A stretch of 64,000 nt of DNA from Arabidopsis thaliana (taxonomy: Eukaryota; Streptophyta; Magnoliopsida; Brassicales; Brassicaceae): contig NC_003071.7 in NCBI RefSeq assembly GCF_000001735.4, positions 13,757,151 to 13,821,150 on the forward strand, read 5' to 3'. How positions within the stretch are numbered: position 1 is the stretch's first letter; each line of letters opens with the position of its first letter. The notes under the pieces are model-generated. The model was not told where the DNA came from. It did no database searches and saw only the letters and a program-made list of their open reading frames with translations. The position numbers and the translations under genes were made by a program. Shown piece after piece: positions 1-11,971 of the stretch.

Positions 1-432
1 TTGAGTTGGCGTTTTTTATTCATAATAAAGATTTTTAGGCGGCAAAAAACTATTACATAATGAGATTTTATCACTTATTCATCTAATAATATTTAATTAA
101 ATTACATATGTGTTTTTTTCTAGCTATGTCATTTATTTTTACAATTTATATAAAATTTTGATATGTTTCCATGTATATATATATTTTAATAAATGAAAAC
201 TCAATCCAGAAAACATAAATTTTGATTTTATTTTAAATTATATGTTTTTATTTATAATTTGTTATCTCTTTTATACATTAAGGTGTTTTTGCAATAATAC
301 AGTCTTAATTTTTAAAAATTACAATTAAGCCCTAAACTTTGTAAATGTTCCAAATTAGGAAGGAAATAAAGAAAGGAGACAACTTAAGGTTCTCTTATTA
401 AATGCCATTCCCTTTCTTTCTTACAAGTCACA

Positions 433-472
<40 letters not shown>

Positions 473-551
473 GTCTTTCTCTTTCTCTCTGTCTGAAGTT
501 GAGAACACGAACCACTGAAAAACCCGCGAAAGACTCGAGCACGAACCAACA
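1..551. other. Upstream region of the AXR1-like gene
   Basis: AT-rich spacer at the window edge with no coding signal that I can support. The last 150 bases hold pyrimidine-rich sequence typical of a plant 5' leader, including the CT microsatellite annotated separately, so the transcription start of the gene at 552 probably lies near 380-430. Confidence 0.5.
435..470. repeat. (CT)18 microsatellite in a 5' leader
   Basis: An uninterrupted CT dinucleotide run of about 36 bases lies roughly 80 bases before the ATG at 552. CT/GA runs are common in plant core promoters and 5' leaders (GAGA-like elements). Length variation between accessions is likely, which is an inference. Confidence 0.9.
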
Positions 552-3500
552 ATGGCGGAACCCAAAACCAAGTATGATCGTCAGCTAAGGTGCACTCTTT
601 CTCCTCCCAACTCTCTTTCTCTTCTTCAACTTCTCTGTCTCTTTCATCATTCTTCTTAATTTCGCTCAAATTGTGATGATTGGGGATAAATTCATAGGAT
701 TTGGGGAGAATTAGGTCAATCAGCTCTTGAAACCGCGAGCATATGTTTGCTCAATTGTGGTCCAACTGGCTCTGAGGCTCTAAAGAATCTTGTTATTGGT
801 GGAATCGGAAGTATCACCATTGTCGACGGATCTAAAGTAGAAATTGGCGACCTTGGAAACAATTTCATGGGTATAATTCTCTCTTTTTCATCTTTCTTAA
901 GCAATGCGTTTCTTCTATTTGCTGTTTATTGACATTTATTGATGATTGTTGTTGATGTTTCAGTGGATGCGAAGAGCGTTGGTCAGTCAAGAGCCAAAAC
1001 GGTCTGTGGCTTTCTTCAGGAGCTTAACGATTCTGTTAAAGCAAATTTTGTTGAGGAGAATCCAGACACTTTGATATCGACAGACCCATCTTTCTTCTCT
1101 CAGTTCACTCTAGTTATCGCCACTCAGGTACATTATGTTGAGGATTAGATAGTTTCTAGTCTTTGTTTTCAGATTTTCACAGAGCGTTTGCCTTATTAGT
1201 TTGTCATGTGTTGATTGTAGCTAGTAGAAGATTCAATGGTGAAATTAGATAGAATCTGCCGGGAAGCAAACGTCATGTTGGTTTTGGCTCGCTCCTATGG
1301 ACTTACTGGGTTTGTTCGTATCAGTGTAAAGGTAAGATTTTTGTGGATAGAGTGCTTTGTCACTTGTCATATGGTCTGTCTGCTAACTGCTATGTCATGT
1401 TCGCTCTTTCCTGTCAGGAACACACCGCTATTGAGACAAAGCCTGATCATTCTCTTGATGATCTCCGCTTGAATAGTCCATGGCCTGAGCTGAAGAGGTA
1501 CTCTGCTTCAATCTTCTCACTCGTTATGTGTTCTTGCCATTCTTTAAACTTGTGTTTCAAATTACTTTTAATCTCCACAAACTTGCAACCAGTTGAAAGA
1601 AAATCTTATTTATTCAATGATCTGCAGCTATGTGGAGTCCATTGATCTAAATGTAGAAGAACCCGCTGCCCATAAGCACATTCCTTACGTCGTCATTCTA
1701 GTCAAGGTGGCTGAAGAATGGGCTCAACACCATAGCGGCAACCTTCCATCAACCAGGGAAGAGAAAAACGAGTTTAAGGTATCCTTACTTTTTGTTAATC
1801 AGCAAACAGTTATTAATCTTTGTTTTTCTTGTGATTCCTTGTCTTTATCTCTCTTACTCCTTGAAATTTTAGGACTTAGTTAAGTCCAAGATGGTATCAG
1901 CGGATGAAGAAAATTACAAAGAAGCCCTTCTTGCAGCTTTCAAAGTCTTTGCTCCTACAGGAATCAGTAAGTATACATACACCTCGTCTTGACATCGGTG
2001 GAAACTGGACTTTTAAATATATACTATAGATGCTGGAAATAAAGAAATTGGTTGGAGAATGGGAAAAACTGCAACGAGAACCAAATGGACAACTATCTAC
2101 TATTTTCATGAAGCATGATTCATTGCTGCTCATTCATAACAGATCAGTTAACATTGGAGTTCAAAATATGAAGTCAGTTTTCACATTGAACTAAACATGT
2201 TTTCTTTTTCTCCAGGCCAAGAGATTCAAGACATTAATCATGATAGTTGTGCTGAAGTTGGCTCAAATTCCTCAGATTTTTGGGTAATGGTAGCAGCACT
2301 CAAGGTTTGTAACTTGAAAGACCTCACTTCAAAGCACATACTTCATATTGATATTTCAAACATGGAAGGGGTTGAGAACGTTTGTTGGGGTTTTAGTATT
2401 TTTTTGATCCAAGTTAGCTTTTTTTTCTGATTCCCATCAACATGGCTCAAATTCCTCAGATTTTTCTGATCCAAGTTAACCCTACTTATTATATGCATCA
2501 TCTGCAGGAGTTTATTTCAAATGAAGGTGGTGGGGAGGTACCACTTGAAGGTTCCATGCCTGATATGATATCTTCCACAGAGTAAGTTCTCCTGTTCTTG
2601 CTTTTGTTTCATGGGAGGGATAAAATTCGTCCATCACCTTTATCAGATTACTATATAGCTGTATTGTATCTTTTGCAGGCACTACATCAATTTGCAGAAA
2701 ATCTACCATTCCAAAGCGGAAGCTGATTTTCTTTCCATGGAACAGAGAGTAAAAAGTATTCTAGTTAAAGTTGGTCAGGATCCAAGTAGCATCTCAAAGC
2801 CAACTATCAAGAGCTTCTGCAAGAATGCACGAAAACTTAAAGTGAGAATGCTGAAATTTCTTACAATTTGATGTGTACTGTATCATTAAAACCGGGAATT
2901 GCGCCTTGTAGGTCTGCAGATATAGAACGATAGAAGACGAGTTCAAAAGTCCTTCTACAACAGAACTACATAAGTACTTGGCTGATGAGAATTACAGGTA
3001 AGAATGACTTCGTCAAAATTGATTCTTTTATACGACCATAGAGACTGTGATAACAAAAATATTACTGGAGTATATTTGTAGAACTGAAAAATAATATTTA
3101 CAGTTGCAGCATTTTGGAGGCATGTTGCTGTTAGCTCTTAAGGGTCTTACCACTTTTCTGTTTATTCCTCTTGCAGTGGCGCAATTGGATTTTATATTCT
3201 TCTTAGAGCTGTTGATAGATTTGCTGGTACCTATAAGAAGTTTCCTGGACAGTTTGATGGGTAAGAGAACACATTCTGGCAAAATTTGATTGTATCTTGA
3301 ATAATTTTGGCATTGTTAGGCCATTAACATGTCTCTTTTCTCATAGATCAACTGATGAGGACGCATCCCAGTTAAAGACTATTGCCCTGAGTCTTCTTAG
3401 TGAAATGGGTTGTGACGGCTATGAACTTCAGGAAGAACTGTACAATGAGATGTGTAGATTTGGTGCTGCAGAGATTCACGTGGTTGCTGCTTTAATAGGA

Positions 3501-3712
3501 GGAATCACATCTCAAGAAGTGATCAAGGTTCGTTTCATATCCATGTTGCTCAAAATGGTTACCCCGCAGTATCAAATAGGAGTGTGAAACAAACATTAAC
3601 CTCTTTTATGGTTTGGCAATGTTTGCAGCTCATCACAAAGCAGTTTGTTCCCAAGCGAGGAACTTTCATCTTCAACGGCATTGATCACAAGTCTCAGTCT
3701 TTGACATTATAG
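552..3712 (+). CDS. AXL: AXR1-like NEDD8/RUB E1 regulatory subunit (AXL)
   Basis: Spliced by eye, the exons give about 523 residues starting [20 protein letters not shown], the conserved opening of the ThiF/UBA1 N-terminal fold. The usual nucleotide-binding glycine loop is replaced by [16 protein letters not shown], as in AXR1/APPBP1, which lack their own catalytic cysteine and work as a heterodimer with ECR1 to activate RUB/NEDD8 for cullin modification in auxin signalling. The ORF ends [22 protein letters not shown] ([19 protein letters not shown]) with TAG at 3710. Exon 1 ends at AG before GT at 590 and joins GATTTGGGG near 698. All checked junctions are GT-AG and preserve frame. Divergence from AXR1 itself cannot be scored here; I take this as the paralogue AXL (At2g32410). 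It is convergent with the exonuclease gene ending at 4157. Confidence 0.93.
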
Positions 3713-4156
3713 AAGATTCTTAGACACTGGTGGCTGCAGAAGAACTCCAACATATCTTTTACCCTCACTTCAAGTTGAAACTTAACCTTTTCTTGGAGTT
3801 TTTATTCTGCTATACACCAGACTAACTAGATATCATTTCTTTGTAGAAACAGTTTCGAATTCCTCATGTATATTGATTGATTTTGAGCCGCGGTTCAAAA
3901 CCGAAGAGCTCGCGTTAAGTGATGGGCATAGAGCCATTTTTGTATGACTTTCCTAAAGCAAAATTCTGGTATCGTTTCAAAATAGTCATATACTGCAATT
4001 TTAAAAGGATCAGACTTTTGGCTAAAACAAAGTACAGAGGTCTACAGAAGAATACAACAACAAACCACTGATGCGGTCGGGGGATTACAAAATAATCCTA
4101 GATTATGACAATCCAAAATTGACGAAACGGTAGAGATGGTACAGAAACAGACAAAT
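3713..4156. other. Convergent 3' region
   Basis: About 440 bases between two stop codons that face each other. It should contain the 3' UTRs of both neighbours; no independent coding or RNA signal was seen. Confidence 0.6.
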
Positions 4157-7100
4157 CTACTCGGTGGAGAGTCTCTTTGTGGGATTGTAAACGCTGAATT
4201 CTCCAAAGTCTCTTCGGCCACTAGCAACAAAACAATCAAACCCTTGTAAAGAACAAGGTCCACATAAATTCACTTTTAGTAAATTCAAAGACTTTTGGTT
4301 CTCTAACACAAAAGTTGTTACTTGTCTCATGTCACAACAAGATATGATAAACATCCAAGTAGAACCTCAAGTTTATAATTAAAAAGAAGACGTAAATCTA
4401 AGGTTTACCTGTGACTAACATTCCAACCACCAGGTAAATGGCGAGGATGAACAGCATCAACAAACACTTTTCTCCACCTTTGACAGAAATCACGTACACC
4501 ATCTTCTCCATGTTCCCTTAAAAGATATTCTACGATCTGTTTCCCGTGCGGTCCATGTCCTAACAAAGAGAGTTTGGAGTTTTGTTGGTGCAACGTATTC
4601 CCATTACACTGAGTATCATTTAGCTCTTTAGCTCCATCTCCTTCACTTGTACCATCACCACTATCATCAACAACTGTGCTCCTTTCTACAGTCATAATTT
4701 TCTCAAAATCTGCAAGAGCCTCCCCATCATTGTTTTCATCTAAAGATACGAAGTTGTTTGCATCAGTATTTCTGGATATCAAAGGATCATCATATCTTAC
4801 ACTTTATCAACCAACACAATTTTCAATGCTTATTATATGGTTACCTTCTTGTTTGTCCATACCAGCAACCTCTGCAGAATGTTTGAAGGAGACCCCTTTT
4901 TTCCTTTCGAGTTTTCTTCTTTCGTGAGGGCTCAATCCGATGAGTAAAGCTTTCTCTAAATCTTCTTCAGATAGGTCCCGTCCACCGTAATACATCTTCA
5001 CAGTCTATATTCAGAATCCAAAAGAAAGTATCAATAACAGAATACTTGGTTCAAATCAATTTCTTGAAAGTTGAAATAGTTAGATGATCACATCACCTGC
5101 AACAATTCCTCACGGCGACTTGATGGCATTCTGTTCCCATGTCGCAAGAGCGCCATTGCAGCTGATCTAAGATGTAATGGGGAGACACCTGCATCCTCAG
5201 AGTCACCAGTTGATTCATCCTCCACTAAAGAAGACGTCCCTTGTGCTTCTTTTGAATCGAGTACTCTACGAACAAAAAGAGGAATTCCAAATTCCGTAGC
5301 GATTTGTTTCTTGTACCTCTCTGCAGCAGCATGTGCAACTTCATGACAATCCACACAAAGAAGAACAATGTCATGAGATCTATGACTTTTTAGGTGCTCA
5401 GGAAAATGAACTCTATAGCACGACGGTATTATTCGGTAACGGAGATAATGTTTCCCTTCCCCACACCCAACACATATATTCCTCTTGGTCTGGATATAAA
5501 AATCGTTCCCCTCATCTTCTGGACGCCCTTTGGGCTCAAACAAAAGCATTATCGCAGGTGGATTTTCTTCAACTAGCTTCGCAAGGCCACGGTTTAGATA
5601 CCTGTAAGATATTACAAAGATATATAACTTAGAGAGTAGGCTCTTGAATCAAAGTAACTGAGGAAGTACAGATACAATACAACAGTAGATCATCATCTAC
5701 CATTCAAGTTTTCTTTTATCGCAATAACATAGCAACCGTCCATCATTAGCGTATATTCTACAGTTATGATAAACGGGAGCCTTGCAGGAAAACTTCTTAA
5801 CAAAAAGCTCTCGCGAGGCCTTCCGAGTGAATTGCTGCTTGAAGTTCTTATGCCCATTTTGCTTGGGAGCAGAGTGGCTACTTAGCTTTGTCTTGAAGTT
5901 CACCAAAAGGGAATAGTTGAACACAGAGATTGGACATGTTCCATTTGTGCCCAAGCATTTCTTAAGAACCACCGGTAAGAGATCATCCAGCTTAGCCAAC
6001 TTGTCCAGAATCATTTTATATATGTCATCCAAATGACTACAAATAACAGGATATGGAGACTGAACAGAGGAACTCAAGCTCGGGGAAGACTCTGTAGCCA
6101 AATCAATATGAGCTATTGTATCATATATCTCTTCGGTTGTAGTTGGCTGCTTACAAGAAAGACCAACTATAGCTTGGTCAGATAACACATATCGCGTGCT
6201 TTCATCATGAATCCGTCCCTGCAAAAAATCATGTCTGAATGAAATAACGACAAGGAAAATGTCTTGCAGCTACAACATTTTGAACTTGAAACTAATTAAA
6301 AAAAAAAAAAACAGGGGAATCAACTCACCATTAAATCTCTCCATGCACAAAGCTTCCTAACAAGCTCCTGTTGCGAAAATACGAACATCAACAAAAAGTT
6401 TCGATATATAATTGAGTACACATAATGAGGTGAGGGGTATGCATACTTCTGCGTTCAAGGAGATGTTAGACTTATCTCCGTGTCCGTTTAAATGCCGATA
6501 AATTATTGAGGAAGACGCAGCACTACCAGGAAAATCTTCAGTTTCTTTCGTGTACAATTGCAAACAGGTCATGTTTGACCGCCTACTAGCCTCGAGAAGA
6601 AAATGGAATCTGTCATCGGGGCTAGATGAATCTTCTGATACATTTCACATTTTAGAACTTTGTTGCAAGAATAAAACAATATCGCTAACATTGTTGCCGG
6701 GTTAGCTCTACTTTTCCATCATATACTAAAATGTTTCTCCATAGCAAAGATGCCTACCAGTGGCTAATTGTTTGAGTTCAGTTGTCAAACTATCTGCAAT
6801 ATAAAGCAGATAGTGTGCATCTGTTCTAGCATATCGCACCATCTCTTCGGACAGAGGACGCTGTCTCCAATCTTCACGCTTCATTGAAAATATCAAAGCA
6901 AAAGAGTTAAAGTCACCAACTTAAGCTTCGATAGAAAAGAGTAAGACATGGCTAAAAGACTAGTGTAATGTTAAAGCACTGACCTGCAGCAATTTGTTAG
7001 TAGCCACTCCACATACTGTCTCAAGTAAGTATGCCAGTGATCGTTGAGGCTTTGACAACACTTCACATGCCTGATTTATCGCAATTTAGTGGAACCCTTT

Positions 7101-8271
7101 TAGAATACTGCAACACCAACTTTATTCACACCTTACTATAAAAAAACATGGGTATATGCATATAACAGAATAACAAATAACAACATTTTCTAAAAACGGC
7201 AGAGTTAGCAGAACACACAAATTCTTCTATGCTGACTCATTCCAAAAGCTTAAATATTTAGAGCAGGATAGAGAAATGTATACCTTGGCAGTATCAAACA
7301 TATTAACAACATATATATGGAAGTCTCTTTGAAGCCAGATAACATCGTTGTCAGCCCCGTGAAACACCTAGATGCACCAATCACATATTAATGTTCCAAA
7401 ATGCACATAGAAATTTGGGGGACTAAATCATCTTGTCAGAAACATACAAGTGCTACATAAGACTTCTTCCAAAAATTTGAAACAAATTAAGTTACAAGAT
7501 TCTAACACTGAACAATATACCTTACAAATATTAGGATCAGAGAAAACAGGACGAAGAATACTCATTACATCATGTAACGCAATTGTGTCCACCAAAAAGT
7601 CTTCCTCATGTGTAGAAATCTGCAAGTTTCAGAGAAGAATTAAAATCACAACTTCAGCGGTTAAAAAAAACTACAACGATTCTTACAAGTTGGTTACCTG
7701 AATTAGAGCAGTGAAACCAAGAAACGACCGCAAACTATGCTGCTCAGTGTCAACCGCAAAAACTTGTTCTTTTGCTAATATTTCTGCAAGTTCCTTTAAC
7801 TGCGACTCTGTCTCAACCCACACATATGAATCACTCATTTCCAATGAACACTCTCCTCTCAAAAATCCAAACTCAATCTGAGGATTCTCTAACAAAACAG
7901 TGATCTCAGTTTCATATGGATGACCATTCGAAGGTTTCTCTGCATTAGTTTCAAATATAAAACACCAAAAATCAAAATGCAAATTCATAAACATTAAAAA
8001 GCATTCAAAACTTGAGATATTGAATCCCACCTAAGGAAGAAGAAGAAGCATCAACGAGCTTCAAGTGTTTGAATTCAGAATAAGAGTTATCCGCAAGAAC
8101 ACGTTTAAAACCAAACTGAGGCTTCAGCTCAGAATGCAGATAACACGAGCTTAAAGAAGATGTCTGCTTCCTCCTCTGGCGGCGCCGGCGATACTCCGTC
8201 ACGAACAGAATTGTCACCGCCACCAGAGAAGCTACGGTAATTACGACTTTAGCCTTTTCTTTGAGCTCCAT
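4157..8271 (-). CDS. RRP6L3: RRP6-like DEDDy 3'-5' exoribonuclease with HRDC and Cys/His domain
   Basis: Multi-exon minus-strand gene. The ATG at 8271 starts [20 protein letters not shown], a hydrophobic segment followed by an Arg-rich stretch (RRRRQRRK), so a membrane anchor is plausible. The DEDDy nuclease motifs are intact: VDTEQHS (D,E), [16 protein letters not shown] (D) and [16 protein letters not shown] (D,Y). An HRDC-type region follows ([19 protein letters not shown]). A C-terminal module with paired Cys and His ([17 protein letters not shown], then [20 protein letters not shown]) resembles a zinc-binding HNH-like fold. The last exon is easy to miss: reading through at 4407 gives a TAA, but splicing AG at 4409 to the exon ending at 4157 gives [18 protein letters not shown] then TAG. 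The family trims or degrades structured RNA; I believe this is RRP6L3 (At2g32415). The substrate of this member is not evident from sequence. Confidence 0.88.
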
Positions 8272-8377
8272 GTTTTTTTTCTTCTAACCTCGAAAAACTG
8301 TTCGTTAGTGTTCCCGGAGCAAATCTGTCTGCGGCATTTCTCGGTGACGACGGCGGCAAAGGGCCATGAAGATCTTA

Positions 8378-8483
8378 ACACGTGTCTTATTTAGAATCCC
8401 GTCAAGATCCTGACACGTGTTGTGGCTATGGACTCAAACAGGCCCATTTGTAAGTGTAGACATAAACTTGGATTCCTTGGCCC
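8378..8483 (-). promoter_or_regulatory. Twin ACACGTGT boxes and site II motifs upstream of the exonuclease gene
   Basis: Two perfect palindromic ACACGTGT boxes lie at 8378-8385 and 8413-8420, each preceded by a similar AAGATC-containing stretch, so the pair looks like a short local duplication. GGCCCA elements (TGGGCC on the minus strand, TCP-type site II) follow near 8442 and 8479. They are 107-210 bases upstream of the minus-strand ATG at 8271, a normal proximal promoter position. ACGTG cores bind bZIP/bHLH factors in general; activity here is inferred. Confidence 0.55.
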
Positions 8484-9923
8484 AAAAACCTCAAAAGTCT
8501 TTGAAGCATATTAAAATTTCAACGACACCACTTGTGTCTTGTGTCTTGTGTTAGTTGTTGTAGTATTTTTCACTTGTTGTCTTATTTTATAGCAGAGAAT
8601 TGAATATTTTGTATGGTGTGTGATATGATTGATTGACCTAATGTTTACATGACGTATATTCCAAGAAGTCCACCTATAGTTTCAACCATAAACGTAATTA
8701 AAAAAGGGCAATTCAAATTTAAAACTATGCTAAATATCCAAATCCTAAAAGAGTTTTCCACTAAGAAATATTTGATATAATATATCAACATGTGGACTCA
8801 GATATGGAAAGATGTATATACGACAAAAAAAAATATTGTAATTGACAAAGAATGCATAAAATTAAGGGATTTGGGGCCATTGAGAGTGAGAGCTAGTGTG
8901 AAAGTTTATGGCAAGTTTTGGGCATCACTTACTATTGACTCCATACCGGTGGTAATTTTAACTGAGACAAAAATATTGAAGTTGTGAATTATTTATCAAT
9001 AAGAGCATTAAATCGTTGTAGCAGATAATCAATAGTGATATATAGTCTCATGCTGCATTTATCAATGCCCACTATCGTGACTAAGAAAGTTCAGTATTTT
9101 TGGACTCCAAAACTATGTGGTCAACGTTAAGATATAGAGGAAGTAAATTTTCTAATAAAGAGTAAATTCTCTCGGTAAGAGTTTTAAAACAAGTAAGATC
9201 AACGTTTAAGTCATATGCACATAATTGTCGACAAAAAACCTTGGCAAAACGGTAATTTCAAAAAGAAATAAAAGTTTATAAATTTGTCGAACGAGTAGAT
9301 TTTTACAGATATATTAATAGAATATGTAAAATGGCCTCTTAATAATGTAGTGGTCTCTTAATAATTTATGAAATTACAACAACAACAACAAAAACTGAAA
9401 ACGTTAACCGAAGAACCAAGCCATACCAAATTTGTTTTGGTTATCAGCAATTTAATACAGTTATTAACTATTTGATAAAAACAATATGGTACGTAATTCT
9501 ATACCGCATAGTATTATAGTAATGTATAACAAAAAGAGCTCGATAGAAACAGCGAATTTATTTCATGATCGTTTTTGGTTCTCTAAAAGCGTGGCACATC
9601 TAATAAGAATCAAATCTTTAACAACTTTGTTTCATCTTTACGTTTCAAGTTACTCTCCGAGACAAATTTTACCACACTTTCGTAACTTTATCTCACTTAT
9701 AAAGCAAACTACGGACAACATTGATCTGATTTTCTATTTCATAATATTTATGACTATGATTATTCTCGTACGTACAACTTTAATAAAAATTAGTGAAATG
9801 GTAAAAGACTATTAGACTGTATACCGTTAAATATATTTCCACCATGCAGATTCTTTATTATTTGCCACATCGATCTCACCAGCGGGATTCAAGTTTGACT
9901 AAGACTTTCTTGGAAGATTCATA

Positions 9924-10003
9924 CCTAAGTAAAGAATTATCGGTAAATAAATGAATGCATAATGAATGAGATCACATATGCATTGCCTAAGTAAAGAATT
10001 ATC
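9924..10003. repeat. 18-base direct repeat, period 62
   Basis: CCTAAGTAAAGAATTATC occurs exactly at 9924-9941 and again at 9986-10003. The intervening sequence is not similar, so this is a simple local duplication footprint rather than a tandem array. Confidence 0.85.
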
Positions 10004-11867
10004 AAGTTTGAATGTGCGGCTGTGCCTGGATTCAAAATATAAACTCAGCCTCAAATGTCGAACTATGCTAGTTATCGTAACACACACAAAAATACCTTTT
10101 GACAAAGGCGTATTAACAAGAACCCGGCATATATACATATGGAGATGGCAGCTTTAACTAGAGTTCGTTAGAAGACCAGAGAGACCAAACCAAACATATA
10201 AATTAGGTTGTTCCTATATTTTTCATTTAAAGTACAAATTCTCCTTTCTTACAAGCAAAGCACCTAAGCCTAACCATTTTAGGCTCTTACTTACTGAAGT
10301 AAACCTATATAAATTGACCGGCTTCATCCAAATCAAGCTAATATTTGGTTCTTGTAAATTTGAGATTCAGAAACGGTTTAAATTTTCTGCCATTATATTG
10401 TATAATTTGTAAGGGGAAACGAATGTATTTTGACCTAGTTGGGTTTTGTTTAGTTGTTCACTCGCGTGGTCGAAACCGGGTTACATATATCATTGCAAAA
10501 AAAGAAAAAACGTACAATGCATTATGATTTATCAAATTGACAGCCTGTGCAGTTGGTGCGTATGTACGTTGTATATACTTTAATGACACTATTTTTCCTA
10601 AGTTATTGGTGCATGTGTATTTGTATATAAATACATGTATAATTTTCATGCACATGTTAATCCATATGTAACGTAACTCGCTAGTCACTATATCACTTTT
10701 TGGTATGCCATTCTAGATTTGATTAATATAATTTATTAATTCGTAAATAATATAATATATATATAGATATACACTACCAGTATTGGGTGGTGGTGACTCA
10801 AATTTGTTTTGTAGTATTGAAATATAATGTAAAATTTCATGCAATACATTATATACAGATAAACATAATAAGTGCATAAGAACAAAAAAAGTGCATGAGA
10901 AAAAAAAGAAGACAGAAAGATATTTGGCCATTTGGGGATTCCATAGGCTCCGGAGAACACTTATCAAGGAGAGATCTGAAGCCTTTTTGTTATTAAATAA
11001 ATTTGGATAGCATTGATCCAATATCAAATTCATTTTTCGATCAGCTTGTTAACTAATATAAGTACATTCGAACTAACTCCTTCAAACAGATGTCATGACA
11101 CATGAGCACAAGCATCAATGGACTGTTATTCTATGATTTTTTTCTTATAAACAATTTCAACTACATTTCTTTAAAAACCGGCCTAAAAGAATTACTTTTT
11201 GATAAAAGTTTCAAAAAATAATGAATGTGGCATGTAACGACGACTGTCATGTCATATCCTCTCGTTGTACAACGTATGTGTGTTCCCTGGATAGGACATA
11301 TATCCCATAAAATATAAATGATCCAAAAGATTACAAAATTAAAGTGCCATCAATTTTGGAGATGTCACCTCATTGTTAATTTATTGTCTATGTTATAATT
11401 TCATAGGTTCCATCAATTTATTTGCTAATGTCGAAAACGAATCTCAGATTTATGTAGTGATTAAAGTTTATCTATTCTACGTTTTACCGCGATGAATAAA
11501 AGTACCGGTTGATTCACCGTTTTGAATTATTCCACCATTTACCACCATTGGTAATGGTATAATACATGTATAGTAAACATGTGAAATCAAATAAATGACC
11601 ATAAAACTTGCTAGAATTGTAAAATGATAGCAAATGTTGTATCCAGTATAAGATGTAAAACTTAAACAACCTCAGAATAATGTTCGATGATGGATGTATA
11701 TAACGATCGACTTACAAAAACAGACCGAAATATTTGCTAATGAGGTGAAGTCATGTGGTATTGTTTTTGGACACAATTTAGTAATTTACACAAAGTGAGG
11801 AAAAATCATAGTTCCGTGGATGAAACTCGTGCCGTTGGATCCAATGATCATTACTTTAACGCAGTAC

Positions 11868-11971
11868 CACGTGACGGAAAACGGAAAAACGTCACATGAT
11901 TGAGCGGATCTAATGAACTGAACAGCCAACCAGATAACGACACATGTCCAATGGCAGAACCTTGTCACGTG
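11868..11971. promoter_or_regulatory. Orphan G-box/TGACG cluster
   Basis: CACGTG occurs at 11868-11873 and 11966-11971. TGACG (11872) and CGTCA (11890) face each other between them, and a CCAATGG is close to the second box. The base composition of 11800-12030 is clearly richer in G and C than its surroundings. Such clusters mark bZIP/bHLH-bound promoters, but the nearest coding start on either side is more than 2.4 kb away, so the target is unknown and could be a non-coding transcript. Confidence 0.4.

Noticed and set aside
8790..8987. 65-codon open frame in the first spacer
   Set aside because: No homology recognised, no ATG context or splice signals; composition matches the spacer.
9486..9815. 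109-codon open frame
   Set aside because: AT-rich with low-complexity Ile/Phe/Ser content; likely chance.
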